Shown in pieces: positions 1-11,718 of a DNA stretch of 64,000 nt (positions are counted from its first letter, which is position 1; every line of letters begins with the position of its first letter). Source of the stretch: Pempheris klunzingeri (Eukaryota > Chordata > Actinopteri > Acropomatiformes > Pempheridae); contig NC_092023.1 of the NCBI RefSeq assembly GCF_042242105.1, positions 12,663,933 through 12,727,932 on the forward strand, written 5' to 3'. Made by a program: the position numbers and the translations under genes. The notes under the pieces were generated by a model, which was given only the letters and a program-made list of their open reading frames with translations, was not told the origin of the DNA and ran no database searches.

Positions 1-896
1 TTTTATGTTTGAGGAGGCTCTACAATGTGAGTACAAAATATCTGGACTTCTCTTTTACTTTTTGTATGAACATCTAATATTTGGTTGTAGTTTTCTAATG
101 CAGATCATCTGGTCATTGTTTTACATCAACATTTCACTCTGAAGTGTGCAGTTAACAGTGTCTTAAGCTGTAGGGGTGGTTTCATTACAATTACAGCATC
201 TATATTGACACACTCTCCCCAACAGATCAATTTTTGTTCAATTTTGAAGAAAGTACACGTTTAAAACCTCAAATGAATAACACGTTAATTCTGTGAGGTG
301 GGTAAACAACAAGAAAGGAACTCTTTCTTTCGTTTATAGACAATTGTTGCATTTTGAGTCTTGATCGTAATGCTGTTAAAAAAAAAAAACATGTCAGTTT
401 CTAAGCCAGCGTAAATGAGAAGGCTTTAAAGTGATCAAAAAAATGTAAATCTTAGCATCCACATTCATGACAAAACTGCTGAGGAAGATGATGTGATATG
501 ATCAAAAGCTCCAGTACAACTGCTAAATGGACCATGTAGTTAGATTGCTGTGTCAACAACTGTTTCAAATGTCAGGAGACAAAAAAATATTTATGACCCA
601 TAATGTGACTTCAACAACAACACACACAATCTGAGACTAAATAATGAGTGCAGAGAAAACCGTCCTGATGTGTTGCACATTATTTAAAACACAAATTCTG
701 TCGGACTCCTGCTACGTACACATACAACAACACATCCTGCAGCGTCACTGTGGTCCGTCCAAGGTTACTCGAAGAGCGAGACACACACTCGAACTGTAGA
801 AACTTCCCAACAGTGAAGCAGCTTTAATGATCAGAGTCACTTCCAAACCGTCCACAATGTGTTCGTTAGTGTTCACACAGAGCCTCCGCAGGTATC

Positions 897-1000
<104 letters not shown>

Positions 1001-1148
1001 TAGAGAGATTGTAATTGATGTGTTTTTGATGATTGTAAGTGTGCACTATGTGTCCATCTGTCCACACCGTACACAGATCGTGGTCATCACCCCAGTGCTC
1101 GGACTGTAACACGCTAACTCACCTCAGGGAGAAAAACAATGACTTGTG

Positions 1149-1149
<1 letters not shown>

Positions 1150-1202
<53 letters not shown>
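1150..1202. repeat. (CA)n microsatellite
   Basis: This is a perfect CA tract of about 26 units, some 150 bases after the longer GT tract. Placed in opposite senses, the two could pair in a transcript. Confidence 0.97.
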
Positions 1203-1205
<3 letters not shown>

Positions 1206-1525
1206 TAAGGTCTTCTGAGGATACCTCAAAAAGTCTATTCTGGATTTAAAGTTTTGTGTCTTGCTTCTCTTTTCACACAGTTTTGTTTTGTTTCATGAGC
1301 TCTGAGGTGCCGCATCTCTCTGTGTGGATAAAGTGTGTGAGTAAGGGCTTCACTCTTGTCTCTGTACTGTTATCTCAACCCTGTTTTTTACACAAACACA
1401 CGTCTGTCAGTCCCTCCCACTTCCCTCCACTCGCTCCTCTTCGTCGTCTTCTCCTCCCGTCTCCTTGTGCTTGTAAAGGCGAAAGCAAAGAATGTTTCCA
1501 ACACTTTTTTGTAACGACTTTAAAC

Positions 1526-1531
1526 AATAAA
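1526..1531 (+). terminator. Polyadenylation signal AATAAA of the plus-strand unit
   Basis: A canonical AATAAA followed within 10-30 bases by a GT-rich stretch. It marks the likely 3' end of the transcript entering from the left. Confidence 0.5.
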
Positions 1532-1564
1532 GTGTAAAAGTGACACATTTCACTGTGTGCCGGG

Positions 1565-1570
1565 TTTATT
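1565..1570 (-). terminator. Candidate polyadenylation signal of caspase A
   Basis: AATAAA on the minus strand (TTTATT on plus), about 325 bases past the caspase A stop. A second minus-strand AATAAA at 1734-1739 is nearer the stop and could be used instead. Use of either is inference. Confidence 0.4.
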
Positions 1571-1893
1571 TGAGAAAACGACAGGTAGCGGAGGGATGGA
1601 TGTCATACAGGAATAATAACATTCACAGAGTTCTAGTGTTTTAGAAGGAAGGAAATGCATTGAAGACATTCATGAGACCTCAATGCCACTGTTTTATATC
1701 GATGAGGGTTTTATAGAGCCAACAAACGCTATGTTTATTTGCATGACATCAACTTCATCTAAAGTCTACGTGTCAGCAGGAGAAACACTAATCATGTAAC
1801 ACAGAAGCTAGAAAATCCTTTTTTGGCTCAAGAATTTGGCAAGCAAAGTGACTGCACTTCCTCTTATAACACATCCATGCATCCATCTTCACC

Positions 1894-3767
1894 TCAGTCT
1901 GATTGAAGCAATATGTACAGGGCTCTTGAGCCCCTCAAAAATCTAACTCTAAAAGTCCGTAAACAGGCGAGAAAACATGACAGAAGGAAAATATGGCGAG
2001 TGTCCTCAGCACTTGAGCCTCTCCTTCTGCCCAAGTAGACCAGTTTGGAGAGGGTTGACTCAGTGGTCATGACGTTCTTTCTGATCCCATCTTTGCTCAT
2101 AATATCTTCATTGACCATCTTTTTGTTCACCTATTAAATGGGAGAGATCATGTTTTACCCTCTGTTAGCGTTATGAAAACCAACTGTAAAGCAGAGCAAT
2201 TTGAGAAGAATTACCTTCACAAACAGGTCACGCAGATGCTCGTTCTCTGTGTCGGCTGATGCAAGCACCTCGGCCATTTTGACAAACATGCTGGATCCTT
2301 CGGTTGTCATCCAGGCCACAAAGTCTGTGAGCAGACAAACACAGGATTAGGCCTGCTTTTATGCTCCTGTCACCTTTTATAATGCCAGGTGTCGGGGCAT
2401 TACCTGGTCTGGTTGGATAAAAGAGTATCATGTCATGAATCCACGGTGACTGATAGGTTTTCATGAAGACTCTGTGCTTTTCTTTCTTCATCTGTTCGTT
2501 TAACTGAGCCTGCAGTCTACGGTCTTTTTCTCTATCAGCTGACACACCAGGGTCCTTCAGGTCTACACACAGCAAATGAAACATTTCAAATTTGTCACAC
2601 TTTATTTATCATTGTTTCAAACGTAACTATTTTTCGTAAGGGGCCTCATGCCGAAAAATGTTGAAAATGTACTCATCAACAATGCATTTGATTTTATAAG
2701 ATTATCCAAGTATACTAATAACTAGTGACTAACACTGCCAGAAAAATGCATTCGAGTTAAAAGCACAATATTTGCCTTTGAAATAGGATGGAGTAGATCA
2801 AATGCTCTTAAAAGGTACAAGTACTTCAACACTGATAGTTCTAGAGTAAATGTACTAAGTTCCTTTCTACCATTGGAAACGTTGTACTATTTATTCCACT
2901 ACATTCATCTAAGAGCTGTGGTTTCTTTGCACATAAAGGTCTTACATGCAAAACATGATGAATTTACATGATATGGTTCATAATTACAGATTAAACAAAC
3001 CAACAATACATAAAATAATTATATTTAGCTTCAAATATGAATCTAGCAAATAACACATAAAAGGACTAGTTGTTGGGCTGATTTGGTTTACTTGGGTTAA
3101 TGTCAGTAATAACAGCTGGATTCTACTCACGTCCCCTGCAGGCATCAAACATGAAAATCTTTGGTTTGCCCTTCAGCTTGGGGCACTGTTGATCACTGAA
3201 ATTCTGTAGGATTTCTTCCACTTGCAGCTCCTTTTGATACGGATCAATGATGCCTTTGCGGACTCCGTGGGAGGAGGTCGCCACGAGCACGCAGCTGATG
3301 TTCTCGTCACTGCGGTTGATTCTGTCCCTGAAGGATCTCAGTTTTTCTCTCATTTCCTGATTCCCCACATTTCCCAGCCCCCCCACCAAAAGGAATATTG
3401 TAGCTAATGCAAAACATTATTCATTATAAATTCATTTTGATATTTGCTCATAGTTAGAACACAGGCCTACCTGGACGGATCCGTCAATCAGGAATTCAGA
3501 CACAAAACCAAAATCCTTGAAAAACGTTTTCATGATCTGAAGGTCTGCTGGGCCACCCTGATTTCCTTTCATCACACACAGCATCAGTGCTTCACGTTTC
3601 CCTGTCATGTCATATCTCTCCAGACCCTAAAAGACAAGAAAAGCAGCATTACATGACTGAAGCCACCAGGCAGAACAAATGATGATTGACTATTTCTTAA
3701 CACAATCTGGGTTTTAGAGACTCAAATCTATATAAATAAAACTTACCATGTTAGAAGCATGTGCCAT
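1894..3767 (-). CDS. Caspase-14-like cysteine protease with altered S1 pocket (caspase A)
   Basis: Six exons with GT-AG introns: 3747-3767, 3471-3626, 3131-3356, 2404-2562, 2215-2324 and 1894-2130, coding 302 aa. The start MAHASNM is chosen because its exon ends in a good donor (gtaagt) and phases match throughout. Residues 8-60 (LERYDMTGK...) resemble the opening of the human caspase-14 large subunit. The catalytic His is His89 (SSHG) and the catalytic Cys is Cys132 (DACRG). The small subunit follows (FYPTRPDFVAW, 182-192) and the usual caspase end is near residue 257 (STLSKLVYL). The protein continues 45 aa further. There is no CARD, DED or long prodomain. The canonical S1 residues Arg, Gln and Arg are Asn29, Asp131 and Met193. 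Caspase-14 is the closest family remembered. Activity is not assured, and Asp at P1 is an unlikely preference. It is divergently paired with caspase B. Confidence 0.88.
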
Positions 3768-5216
3768 CTCTGCGTGTCACAGCCTCGTCAGAGACCTTTA
3801 GTCAGTAGGCGGTTATGTAGTCAGTGTGTCTGCGCTGTTGACGTACTTCATATTTAGAGTCAACACCATGCCATCGCTTTACTGGAAATCCACTGTAGGA
3901 GCAAACTGGTTTGTCTTCATTACACAGATTAAATACTTTTACTGTCACTGTGTTGCAATGAGGTCATTAAGTCTTTAAACATTTAAGACTGTAAGTCCAG
4001 GTTGATTAGTGGTCCCTTCCTTTAAAGATTTATGTTATTGGTTTAGTTATTTATTCTCCTGGCATCGGTAAACCTTCACTTTTTTGATCTTGGTTAAAGG
4101 AACCAGTTCTTAATATTAAACGTTACTGCTCCAAAATAAATAGTTTTTTCAACCTGCTAAGAATTGACACCTGCGACTTTAACTGTAGACTTGCCTGTAA
4201 ATGAGAACTAGCCGAGCCCTAAGCTGATCCCACACACACGACCTGGACAAGACTGTTTGTGACCAGATACAAAGAGTCCTGTGAATGGTTGCGTTTTCCA
4301 AAGAGGCTGAAGTTGTGATATTATGAATAAATGACCTACAGAGAGCATGCAAATTGAGAAGGGGCCAAATGTTGACCTCTGAGGGACACCACCTGTAAAT
4401 GAGGCAAGGAAAGGAGGCCTTACCGACTATGACCAAGAATGCTTTGTCTTAACGTTGATGTAAAAGAATTTGGTGATCCACGGTGTAAAGGTCAAGCTCG
4501 GATATAATACTTTTCATTTATAATACTATTAAAATTGCAGTCACAGTGACCAGGTTTTAGCAAAGAGCAGATCTCACTGCTCCATTATTATATATTTGTA
4601 TGTATTTTTGTGACACAAAATTTAATTTTGCTTTAATTAAGTTAATTAAAATTTGAATTACATTTCATTTTCATCGATTGGAAATTGGCGACTCTAGGAA
4701 CTGATGGATCTCACTGCAGCACTTCAGTCTTCAACGCAACTCTACTGATACTAACCTGTGTGAAAGGTGCCACACAAATAAGATTTGACTGATTTGGGCT
4801 TTGGAGTGCATTGGCCTTGAGAGATTGACGCACTACAAACACATGCCAATAGATAAAACACAAGCAAATTAAATAATTAAGGAAACATCTTCATCAACCT
4901 GACAACACATGCAGTATTTATGACAAATGCTGCAAAGTCAGTAAACACAATCAAGTGATCAGAGACGTCAAAAAAAGACTAAAATAACAGTTATTTCTGT
5001 AATGAACAAGGAAATGTTCATCTTTTACAGTAAGATCTGCCAAAGATAACCAGTATTTCTTTGAAGTTCACGCACACACAAACTGAAGGGAAGGTCAGGC
5101 AGACATGCTTAACATTATGTTCTGCTGATGGAGAAATGATTTGCATTGACATATTTTTAGAAAATAGACAGATAAACAGACAACAAGTTACTGGAAGAGA
5201 AACAAGATTAACTGGT

Positions 5217-5280
<64 letters not shown>

Positions 5281-5915
5281 TGTCAGTGGGTGCAATAAAT
5301 AAATATGACTTTCAGTTCATCGGTGTCCACAGTTGCAGTGCTGTCGTCAGGCCCAACTTCAAGCAATGTTATTACTGGAAAACAGGTGTTGGATCTATTT
5401 TCATATCTGGGAACATCTGCCGAATGTTTTCATCTTTTCATCCTGTTATCTTTGAGCTGATCATAATCTACTTGGTATGACCAACCTATGGAGGCCAATG
5501 TTCACCACTGTAATTCAAAAAAAGACCCTGTAGGTCATTATAATGAGAAACCTTCTTGAAATAATGATTTAGTATCTCAAAATGATGAGAAACTATCTTA
5601 AAATAATGACTTAATATCCAAAAGAAGTCATTATTTTGAGACTTTCTCTGACACACACGGTCTTTTTTCCATCACATGGGCCTCCATACCCACCCTTTGT
5701 CACACTTGAGATGAAACACTTAAAGACAGGGACTTTATCTGCTTCTTCTTTCAGTTTCACCTGCAGTAGCCTACACCTATCTCAGCACAGTGGGTGTGGC
5801 GCTGTGCTGCTGTATTTAACGCTCATCTTTCCATTCCGGTGCACATATGATGAGGATGCAGAGAGAAGATTGTACATCGCTGTAACTTTACTTTTCCTAA
5901 AGATTAGTTTGAAAG
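3768..5915. other. Intergenic region between the two divergent caspase genes
   Basis: About 2.1 kb between the two start codons, so it should hold both promoters. No additional gene is seen. It contains AT-rich sequence and one (GT)n tract. A weak TATA-like stretch (tgtatttaa, near 5812-5820) lies about 100 bases upstream of the caspase B ATG. Confidence 0.5.
5220..5276. repeat. (GT)n microsatellite
   Basis: A perfect GT tract of about 28 units in the shared 5' region of the two caspase genes, about 640 bases upstream of the caspase B ATG. Confidence 0.97.
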
Positions 5916-8370
5916 ATGGCAAATTACTCAAACCAGCTGAGCACCAACGCTCAAGTGGAGCGCTGGATGTAATATCAAGAAGTCTGTGTGGAAGCTGTGT
6001 ACGCGAAAGATTATGTAGCGCTGAGCCAAGCCAGGTACCGTGAGATGTTAACGACATATCAAAACTCAACCCACAAAATCACAGAAGAAGAAATAGCTCT
6101 GAGCCTTCAAACCCTCCTGATAAACAATCAACCACACAACATGATCGTAAGTACCATCATCTGCCTGCTAATGTTTTAGTTCATGAAGCCTTATCTGGGT
6201 TTAACTTTTTAAGTGTCGTTAAAGTGCGAGTCTGAAAGCAGAACGTGAGCTGTGTTATCCAGATGTGAGATCAAACTCTGTAATAACCGCCATAAATGCC
6301 AAATTATGAACACTAAGCTTTACAAACTAGTCATCTGCCCCAAACTGATAAACAGCCACTGTTATAATGTAAATGTAATAGGTGTGACCTTTATATTGTG
6401 TCCAAATCATATTTTAGCAGACTGCGAGGTGTTACAGTATCTGCTGTCACACAGGCACTGAATGACTGTACTCAGACAGCAGCAATGATTGGATGATGGT
6501 AAATTATTTATCATTTTTTAATTTAATTGGAAGAAGCCCTGAGAGCCTGATTTTAAGGACAATGTGAAAGAGTTAAGAGTGTCACAGACATGTAGAGGTC
6601 ACATAGGATGTACAGAACAGACAGGGGATCGTTTCCCCGACTGGTCCGTGTATATTTCTATTATAAATGCACAAGTGACAGGAAGAGATGGCAGCAAACT
6701 GAGTTTTCTCTTTTTGTTTTGCTTTATCTTGTGCTCTTTTTACTGAACCAGAACCGTCTCTGGTCGTAGTGCCACTTCTAGCTTTTAGAATTCAGCAATG
6801 GTTTGACCTATGATTGGTGTGTGTCATTCAGTATGTTTACCTGAATACCATCATTTTACATTATGCTTGGTGTAAAAAAAAAAAAAAACCTTAAATAATG
6901 TAAAAACATCAAGAACTATTACTAATGTGTATTGAATGTACTGAATTATGTTTTGTATGTTGTAACCGGTGAAACGTAATGTTATTACCAAAGGGAGATG
7001 TTTCCTTCCTCTGTCCGAGCAGTGACTCCTGATGTTTCTCTCTTGACCTCTGACCCCTCCCCACTTAACGCTGTGACCCGTCTTAATCAAGTGTTCACGG
7101 CCAAGACAGAAGATACTTTCAGGCTCAAAGCAATAGAACATTTTAGTTTACCTTTGACTTCATCATATCACGTCAGCTGTCTTGTCCTCTGCAGGCTCAC
7201 CAACCTGAGGGCAGGTACACAATGGATGGACGACGACTGGCTCTGATAGTCTGTGACAAATCAAGAGAAGGATCCCAGCACGACTTTCAACGTGTGCTTG
7301 AGTTCGGTGCGCAGCATGGATTTAGCTGCTATGAGACAACCAAGTTCACTGAAGTGGTACGACTACATTTTCTTCTTTCCTTCACTTCAACCCTTTACTG
7401 TTTTCCTTTTATGGGCCTGTCACTGACTTCTACTGGCTTCTAAGGGTCTGATGGAGCAACTGAAAGACTTTAAGACGTCTCTGGATGAAGATGTCTGCTG
7501 CCTCACCCTCTTCATCATGGCCCATGGAAGTCTTGGGCACATTAATGTGTCCGATGGCCAGATCGAGCTGCAGAGAATCTTCGAGATGTTCGACAACCGA
7601 AGATGCCCAGCACTGCGCGGGAAGCCCAAACTGTTCGTGATACAAGCATGTCGAGGAGGTTTGTAATTGACATCAAAATGCATAAAATCTGACTGTAAAA
7701 TAAAGACTGTAACTGGAAGAACACATGAACAAAGTGCTAATCTTTTGTACAACATACTATATATATGTTTTAATTCTTTTTCTCAGTTGAAGTGGAGCGA
7801 TGTTCAAAGCAGCCCTGTTTTGATGCGAGTGAGCTGTCAGGCGTCAAACAGGAGCAACTGTGGCCGGTGGAGTCTGATGCCCTGTTTGTCTACGCAGCAT
7901 GTCCAGGTGCTTATTTCCACAGAAAAACACATAAGAAACACCACTGACATTAAACAGACTAATGCACTTGAAGTTTACGTCACTATCTTTCTTTAAACAC
8001 AGGGAACATGGCGATCCGCTACCCCGACACTGGGAGTCCACTGTTTGAGGAGATGAACGTTGTCTTCTCTCAGTCTGACTCTATGTCCATGTTCGACCGC
8101 TTCACCATGGTGAGTGCTGTGACACCCTGTGTGTGCTTAACTGCTGCATGAGGGGAGCAGATGAGTGACTGGCTGTCTGTGTTTTTACTGGACCAGGTGA
8201 ATGGCAGACTGGTGAAGAGAATAGAGAGAGAGGGATTCAAAACAGACCGATTATGGCAGATCCCAAAGAATCTTGTGATGCCTGGAATGGGACGGAGGAG
8301 AGAGACGACGCCACCAGTGGCTAAACCGCTGCATATTGTTGATCGTCTGACTGAAAAATGGTACCTGTGA
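5916..8370 (+). CDS. Caspase-14-like cysteine protease, in-frame TAA in first exon (caspase B)
   Basis: Six phase-consistent exons: 5916-6146, 7195-7356, 7445-7658, 7787-7906, 8003-8109 and 8197-8370, giving 335 codons. Residue numbers count from the ATG at 5916. The protease part starts near residue 84 (RYTMDGRRLALIVC), resembling caspase-14. It keeps S1 Arg101 (SREGS), catalytic His158 (MAHG), QACRG with Cys200, and small-subunit S1 Arg248 (NMAIRYP). The end (IVDRLTEKWYL) matches the usual caspase C-terminus. Codon 19 (5970-5972) is TAA although the frame is open on both sides. Translation may therefore start downstream (Met near 6039), or the allele may be null, or the base may be an assembly error. 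Residues 1-80 match no domain I recognise. AATAAA follows at 8674. The enzyme core looks intact, so I call it a gene, with the stop as a caveat. Confidence 0.82.
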
Positions 8371-8673
8371 ATCTGAGAAAGTACCCACTTGTTGTGACCA
8401 GACCGTATTTATTTGAGAAATATATAGGGACTCTTTCTGTACGATTAAAAACTGTTTGTATCAGATCTATTCATGCTAGTGCTACTTCTGGGTGTTTTTT
8501 AGGCTGTGGGCTGGTTGAATGTTTACCTTTAGACAGGATGGTTGTATTTTTAATGACAAATGTATAATAGGTACAAAAACATGATGTTAAACAGATAAAA
8601 GCTCTGAATTTGCTATTTTATTACTTGTTGTCTTGTGTTTGGAAGAATTATTGGGACCAAATTAACTCAACCA

Positions 8674-8679
8674 AATAAA
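8674..8679 (+). terminator. Polyadenylation signal AATAAA of caspase B
   Basis: A canonical hexamer about 300 bases past the caspase B stop codon, giving a short 3' UTR. Confidence 0.55.
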
Positions 8680-8782
8680 GAAACCCATTGTCATAAATTT
8701 GTGCTGTATGTGGCCACAAAAACAGTCGACAAAGGCTTCCCATTGGATCAGTGATAACACAAAGCTTGTTTGCAGAGAAGTG

Positions 8783-8783
<1 letters not shown>

Positions 8784-8816
<33 letters not shown>
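8784..8816. repeat. (TA)n microsatellite
   Basis: An alternating TA tract, just beyond the presumed 3' end of caspase B. Confidence 0.95.
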
Positions 8817-8819
<3 letters not shown>

Positions 8820-9094
8820 AAATTAGATTAACACCACTCTCATGTCTGTCTATTAAATAAGAGGCTACAGCCAGCAGACAGTTAGCTTAGCTTAGCATAA
8901 AGACTGAAAACAATGAGGGGCAGCTAGCCTGGCTCTGTACAGAAATCCACCTGCCAGCACCTCCAACGCTCAGTGAATCATGTGTTGTATCTTGTTTGTT
9001 AAATCTGAACTGGATTAGGTTACTGATGGGTGAAGTGATTGTGGGTGTGATCGGGACACAACAGATGACACATGCTCGTTGTTTCATATTGCAC

Positions 9095-9100
9095 TTTATT
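9095..9100 (-). terminator. Candidate polyadenylation signal of ugp2
   Basis: AATAAA on the minus strand, about 2.7 kb past the ugp2 stop codon. It would make the ugp2 3' UTR cover most of 9080-11770. It could be one of several sites. Confidence 0.4.
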
Positions 9101-10739
9101 CAGCTCTGAGGACGCAGAGCTGGGCTGGGCTGAGACCTCTTCTCTGTCACAGATCAACACTTATTGCTTTCAGGCTTCCGGTCTGCACGTGTCAGACCCA
9201 TCTCAAGTATTCTCACGCTGAAACTTTGTGTACATGTCTTAAAAATGTCTGCCATTTGAATCTGTGAGTGTGAGTGTGAGTGTGTGTGTGTGTGTGTGTA
9301 AACACTACAGAAAGTATTGCACCTCCTGTGTCGCTTTGTGTGAGGAGCAAACGCCGAATGACGGGATGGACAGAGGCAACAGGAGGGATTTGACAAAGTA
9401 ATGGAGGCATGAGGTTTCTTACAACATTAAGGTCAAAATGTGAGTAAACATACAGGATAGAAACAAAAATAATGCACAACATTGTTGATATATTCCATCA
9501 TTCACATCACAAATAAAGGCCTTTGCTTTAAAATGATATCATTGCAATTCTTACATATAATTTCATGGCATTGCGGTCGTGCCTGGATGCGGATCATTAC
9601 AGTCTTCATCCAGGATTATCATGAAGGGCGCCAAACAGGCAGAGACAGAAGTCGCTCAGACATCACACACATTAGTTTCTCCTCCATGGCACAAACGTCT
9701 GGGAGCTTTAAGTCAAGACAAGGTTAGCCTGGACGCTGGAGGGGTAAAGATATCCAGTGGGAGTACGGTCGACGCTCAATTACATGGAAGTCACAGTTGT
9801 CATTGCTCTGGATGAAAGTTACCAATTTATTTCTTTGCACAAACTTCACTTCAGACTTGATTTCTGCAGGGTTCCACAACTTCATAATGTTTTAACTGGA
9901 TTCACAGTTACGACCCCACTGAGAATTATCACCTCCCTGCAGCTTTTTGTGTCTTTAAACTCATTTGATTTGATTTTCCCAACTTTAATGTTTTGGCTGA
10001 GTGTAAAGACGCAGCACGCAGCTGTTTACAGTCCTGATAAACCCACTCTACACTACCTGCCCAGCACCACACACAAAGAAAATGTGCACTAACACGCAGC
10101 AATTCTCCAATTGGTTGACTTTAAACAGCAGAGGAGGAAGGTGCAAGATTACGTAATTAAAACAGTGGCTAAGAAAAACCATGTGATTCAAGGAGCTTTA
10201 TAGTCTCCTCATCTCTCTGCACAGATCTGATGTTTTTGCCTCTTCAGTGGAAGCTTGAGTGACGTTTAAGTCACAGGCTTTGTGTACATGACGTTCATCT
10301 ACAATGGATTATATGTCTGATTTACAGGAACTTATCACAGGGCTGAACTGAATCAGTTAAGGGTTCAAATCCATATTTGTTCTCTGTGTATCTTCAGGGG
10401 TTTTCCTTCCTTAAGTTCAAAGATGGTCAGATAAACTGGAGACTATCCCTTTTTTACAGAGATCTCACAATACTGCCGTAAAGACGACCTGTCATCACGC
10501 CAATTTTGCTTTTTTTTTTTCACAGTGAACCAAACCACGGCATAGTGATGCCCCACTGAGTGATTTCAGATCACATGCCGGCATTCTGGAGGCAAGACAG
10601 GCAGGACAGGCGAGACGTGCAACACAGTATCAGTGTCAGACAACATGTCTAAACAACAGAAACACACTCCTGTCTCGTCCTGCCAGTTCATCCTTTCAGC
10701 ACAAACATCAGTCTGGCTGTCGCATATGGATTACCTCTG

Positions 10740-10880
10740 ATGGCAGCGAAAAAGGTGGAACAACAGTTCCCCATATTCTCTGTTCGTATGTTGTATACAG
10801 ATGCCAAGGTGGAGTAATGGCACAATGTTCCCGCTTTGAACCGGCTGTGTAAAAGGGGTTTAAATCTAGAGTAAATAGTT
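10740..10880. repeat. Dispersed repeat, copy 1 (transposon-like, non-coding)
   Basis: Shares ordered blocks with 33270-33410: aggtggaacaac, then an acagatg block, then taatggcacaa, then a block ending in a taaaa run. The pattern recalls abundant non-autonomous fish transposons. No terminal repeats could be fixed. Confidence 0.4.
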
Positions 10881-11530
10881 GCTTGTTTGTATGTATCAGC
10901 CCTGTGAAACACGGGCGACCTGCAAGCTGGGAACGACTCCAGCCCCTGGAATCATGGGACACGGATATGTCAGCAAAATGTAACCGCACATTATTGCAGT
11001 AACTTCTTTAGGCTGAACATATCTTATCACAGCTGATAGTGAGTCCTTTGTGCTGGTCACAACTCTTCCATAAGTTCAGAAACCGTGACTTTACCTCTCT
11101 ATGCAAGTGCACTCTGTGATTGCATTAGCAGTGCTGTTAGCGCACACTCAGGGTGGAGATGATGACAGATTCATCTGGTTTGTTCTTCTAAGTGTAGTCC
11201 CATTAGTATTCCTATTATTATTATTATTATTATTATCACACAGCTATTATAGTATGCCTATCTGTCTTGAGTCTGCTTTGGCAGGTTTTGTTTTCTGGCC
11301 AAGAAACAGTCAAAATCACTAGAGTTGAAAAAGAATAAAAATAAAATCTGATTTGTTGTTTTTCTCTCTATCATGGCCACATAGGCCACTGTTTAAAGTG
11401 ACGGCTATGAGAGGCTCATTATTAACACTATTAAATGTTTTATCATAAAATAAACGGCCCGTGGAGGGCGGTAGTATCCCAGCAACAAGCAGTCCCAGCC
11501 TTCAGCTGCAAAGTAGCACTGCACATGCAA

Positions 11531-11532
<2 letters not shown>

Positions 11533-11570
<38 letters not shown>
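11533..11570. repeat. (CA)n microsatellite
   Basis: A perfect CA tract within the presumed ugp2 3' UTR. Confidence 0.95.
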
Positions 11571-11575
<5 letters not shown>

Positions 11576-11682
11576 TACACAACCTTCAGGGAAAAGCCAC
11601 TTCCTTTCACAATGTGTTGGTGTTGGGGAAACATGGCAAACAGGTCACATGTCTGGGATAAAGCCAACTAGGTCACATGATG

Positions 11683-11684
<2 letters not shown>

Positions 11685-11718
<34 letters not shown>

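Noticed and set aside
11101..11322. 73-codon plus-strand frame with a leucine-rich hydrophobic core
   Set aside because: The hydrophobic core is a TTA trinucleotide repeat read in frame, in a presumed 3' UTR.
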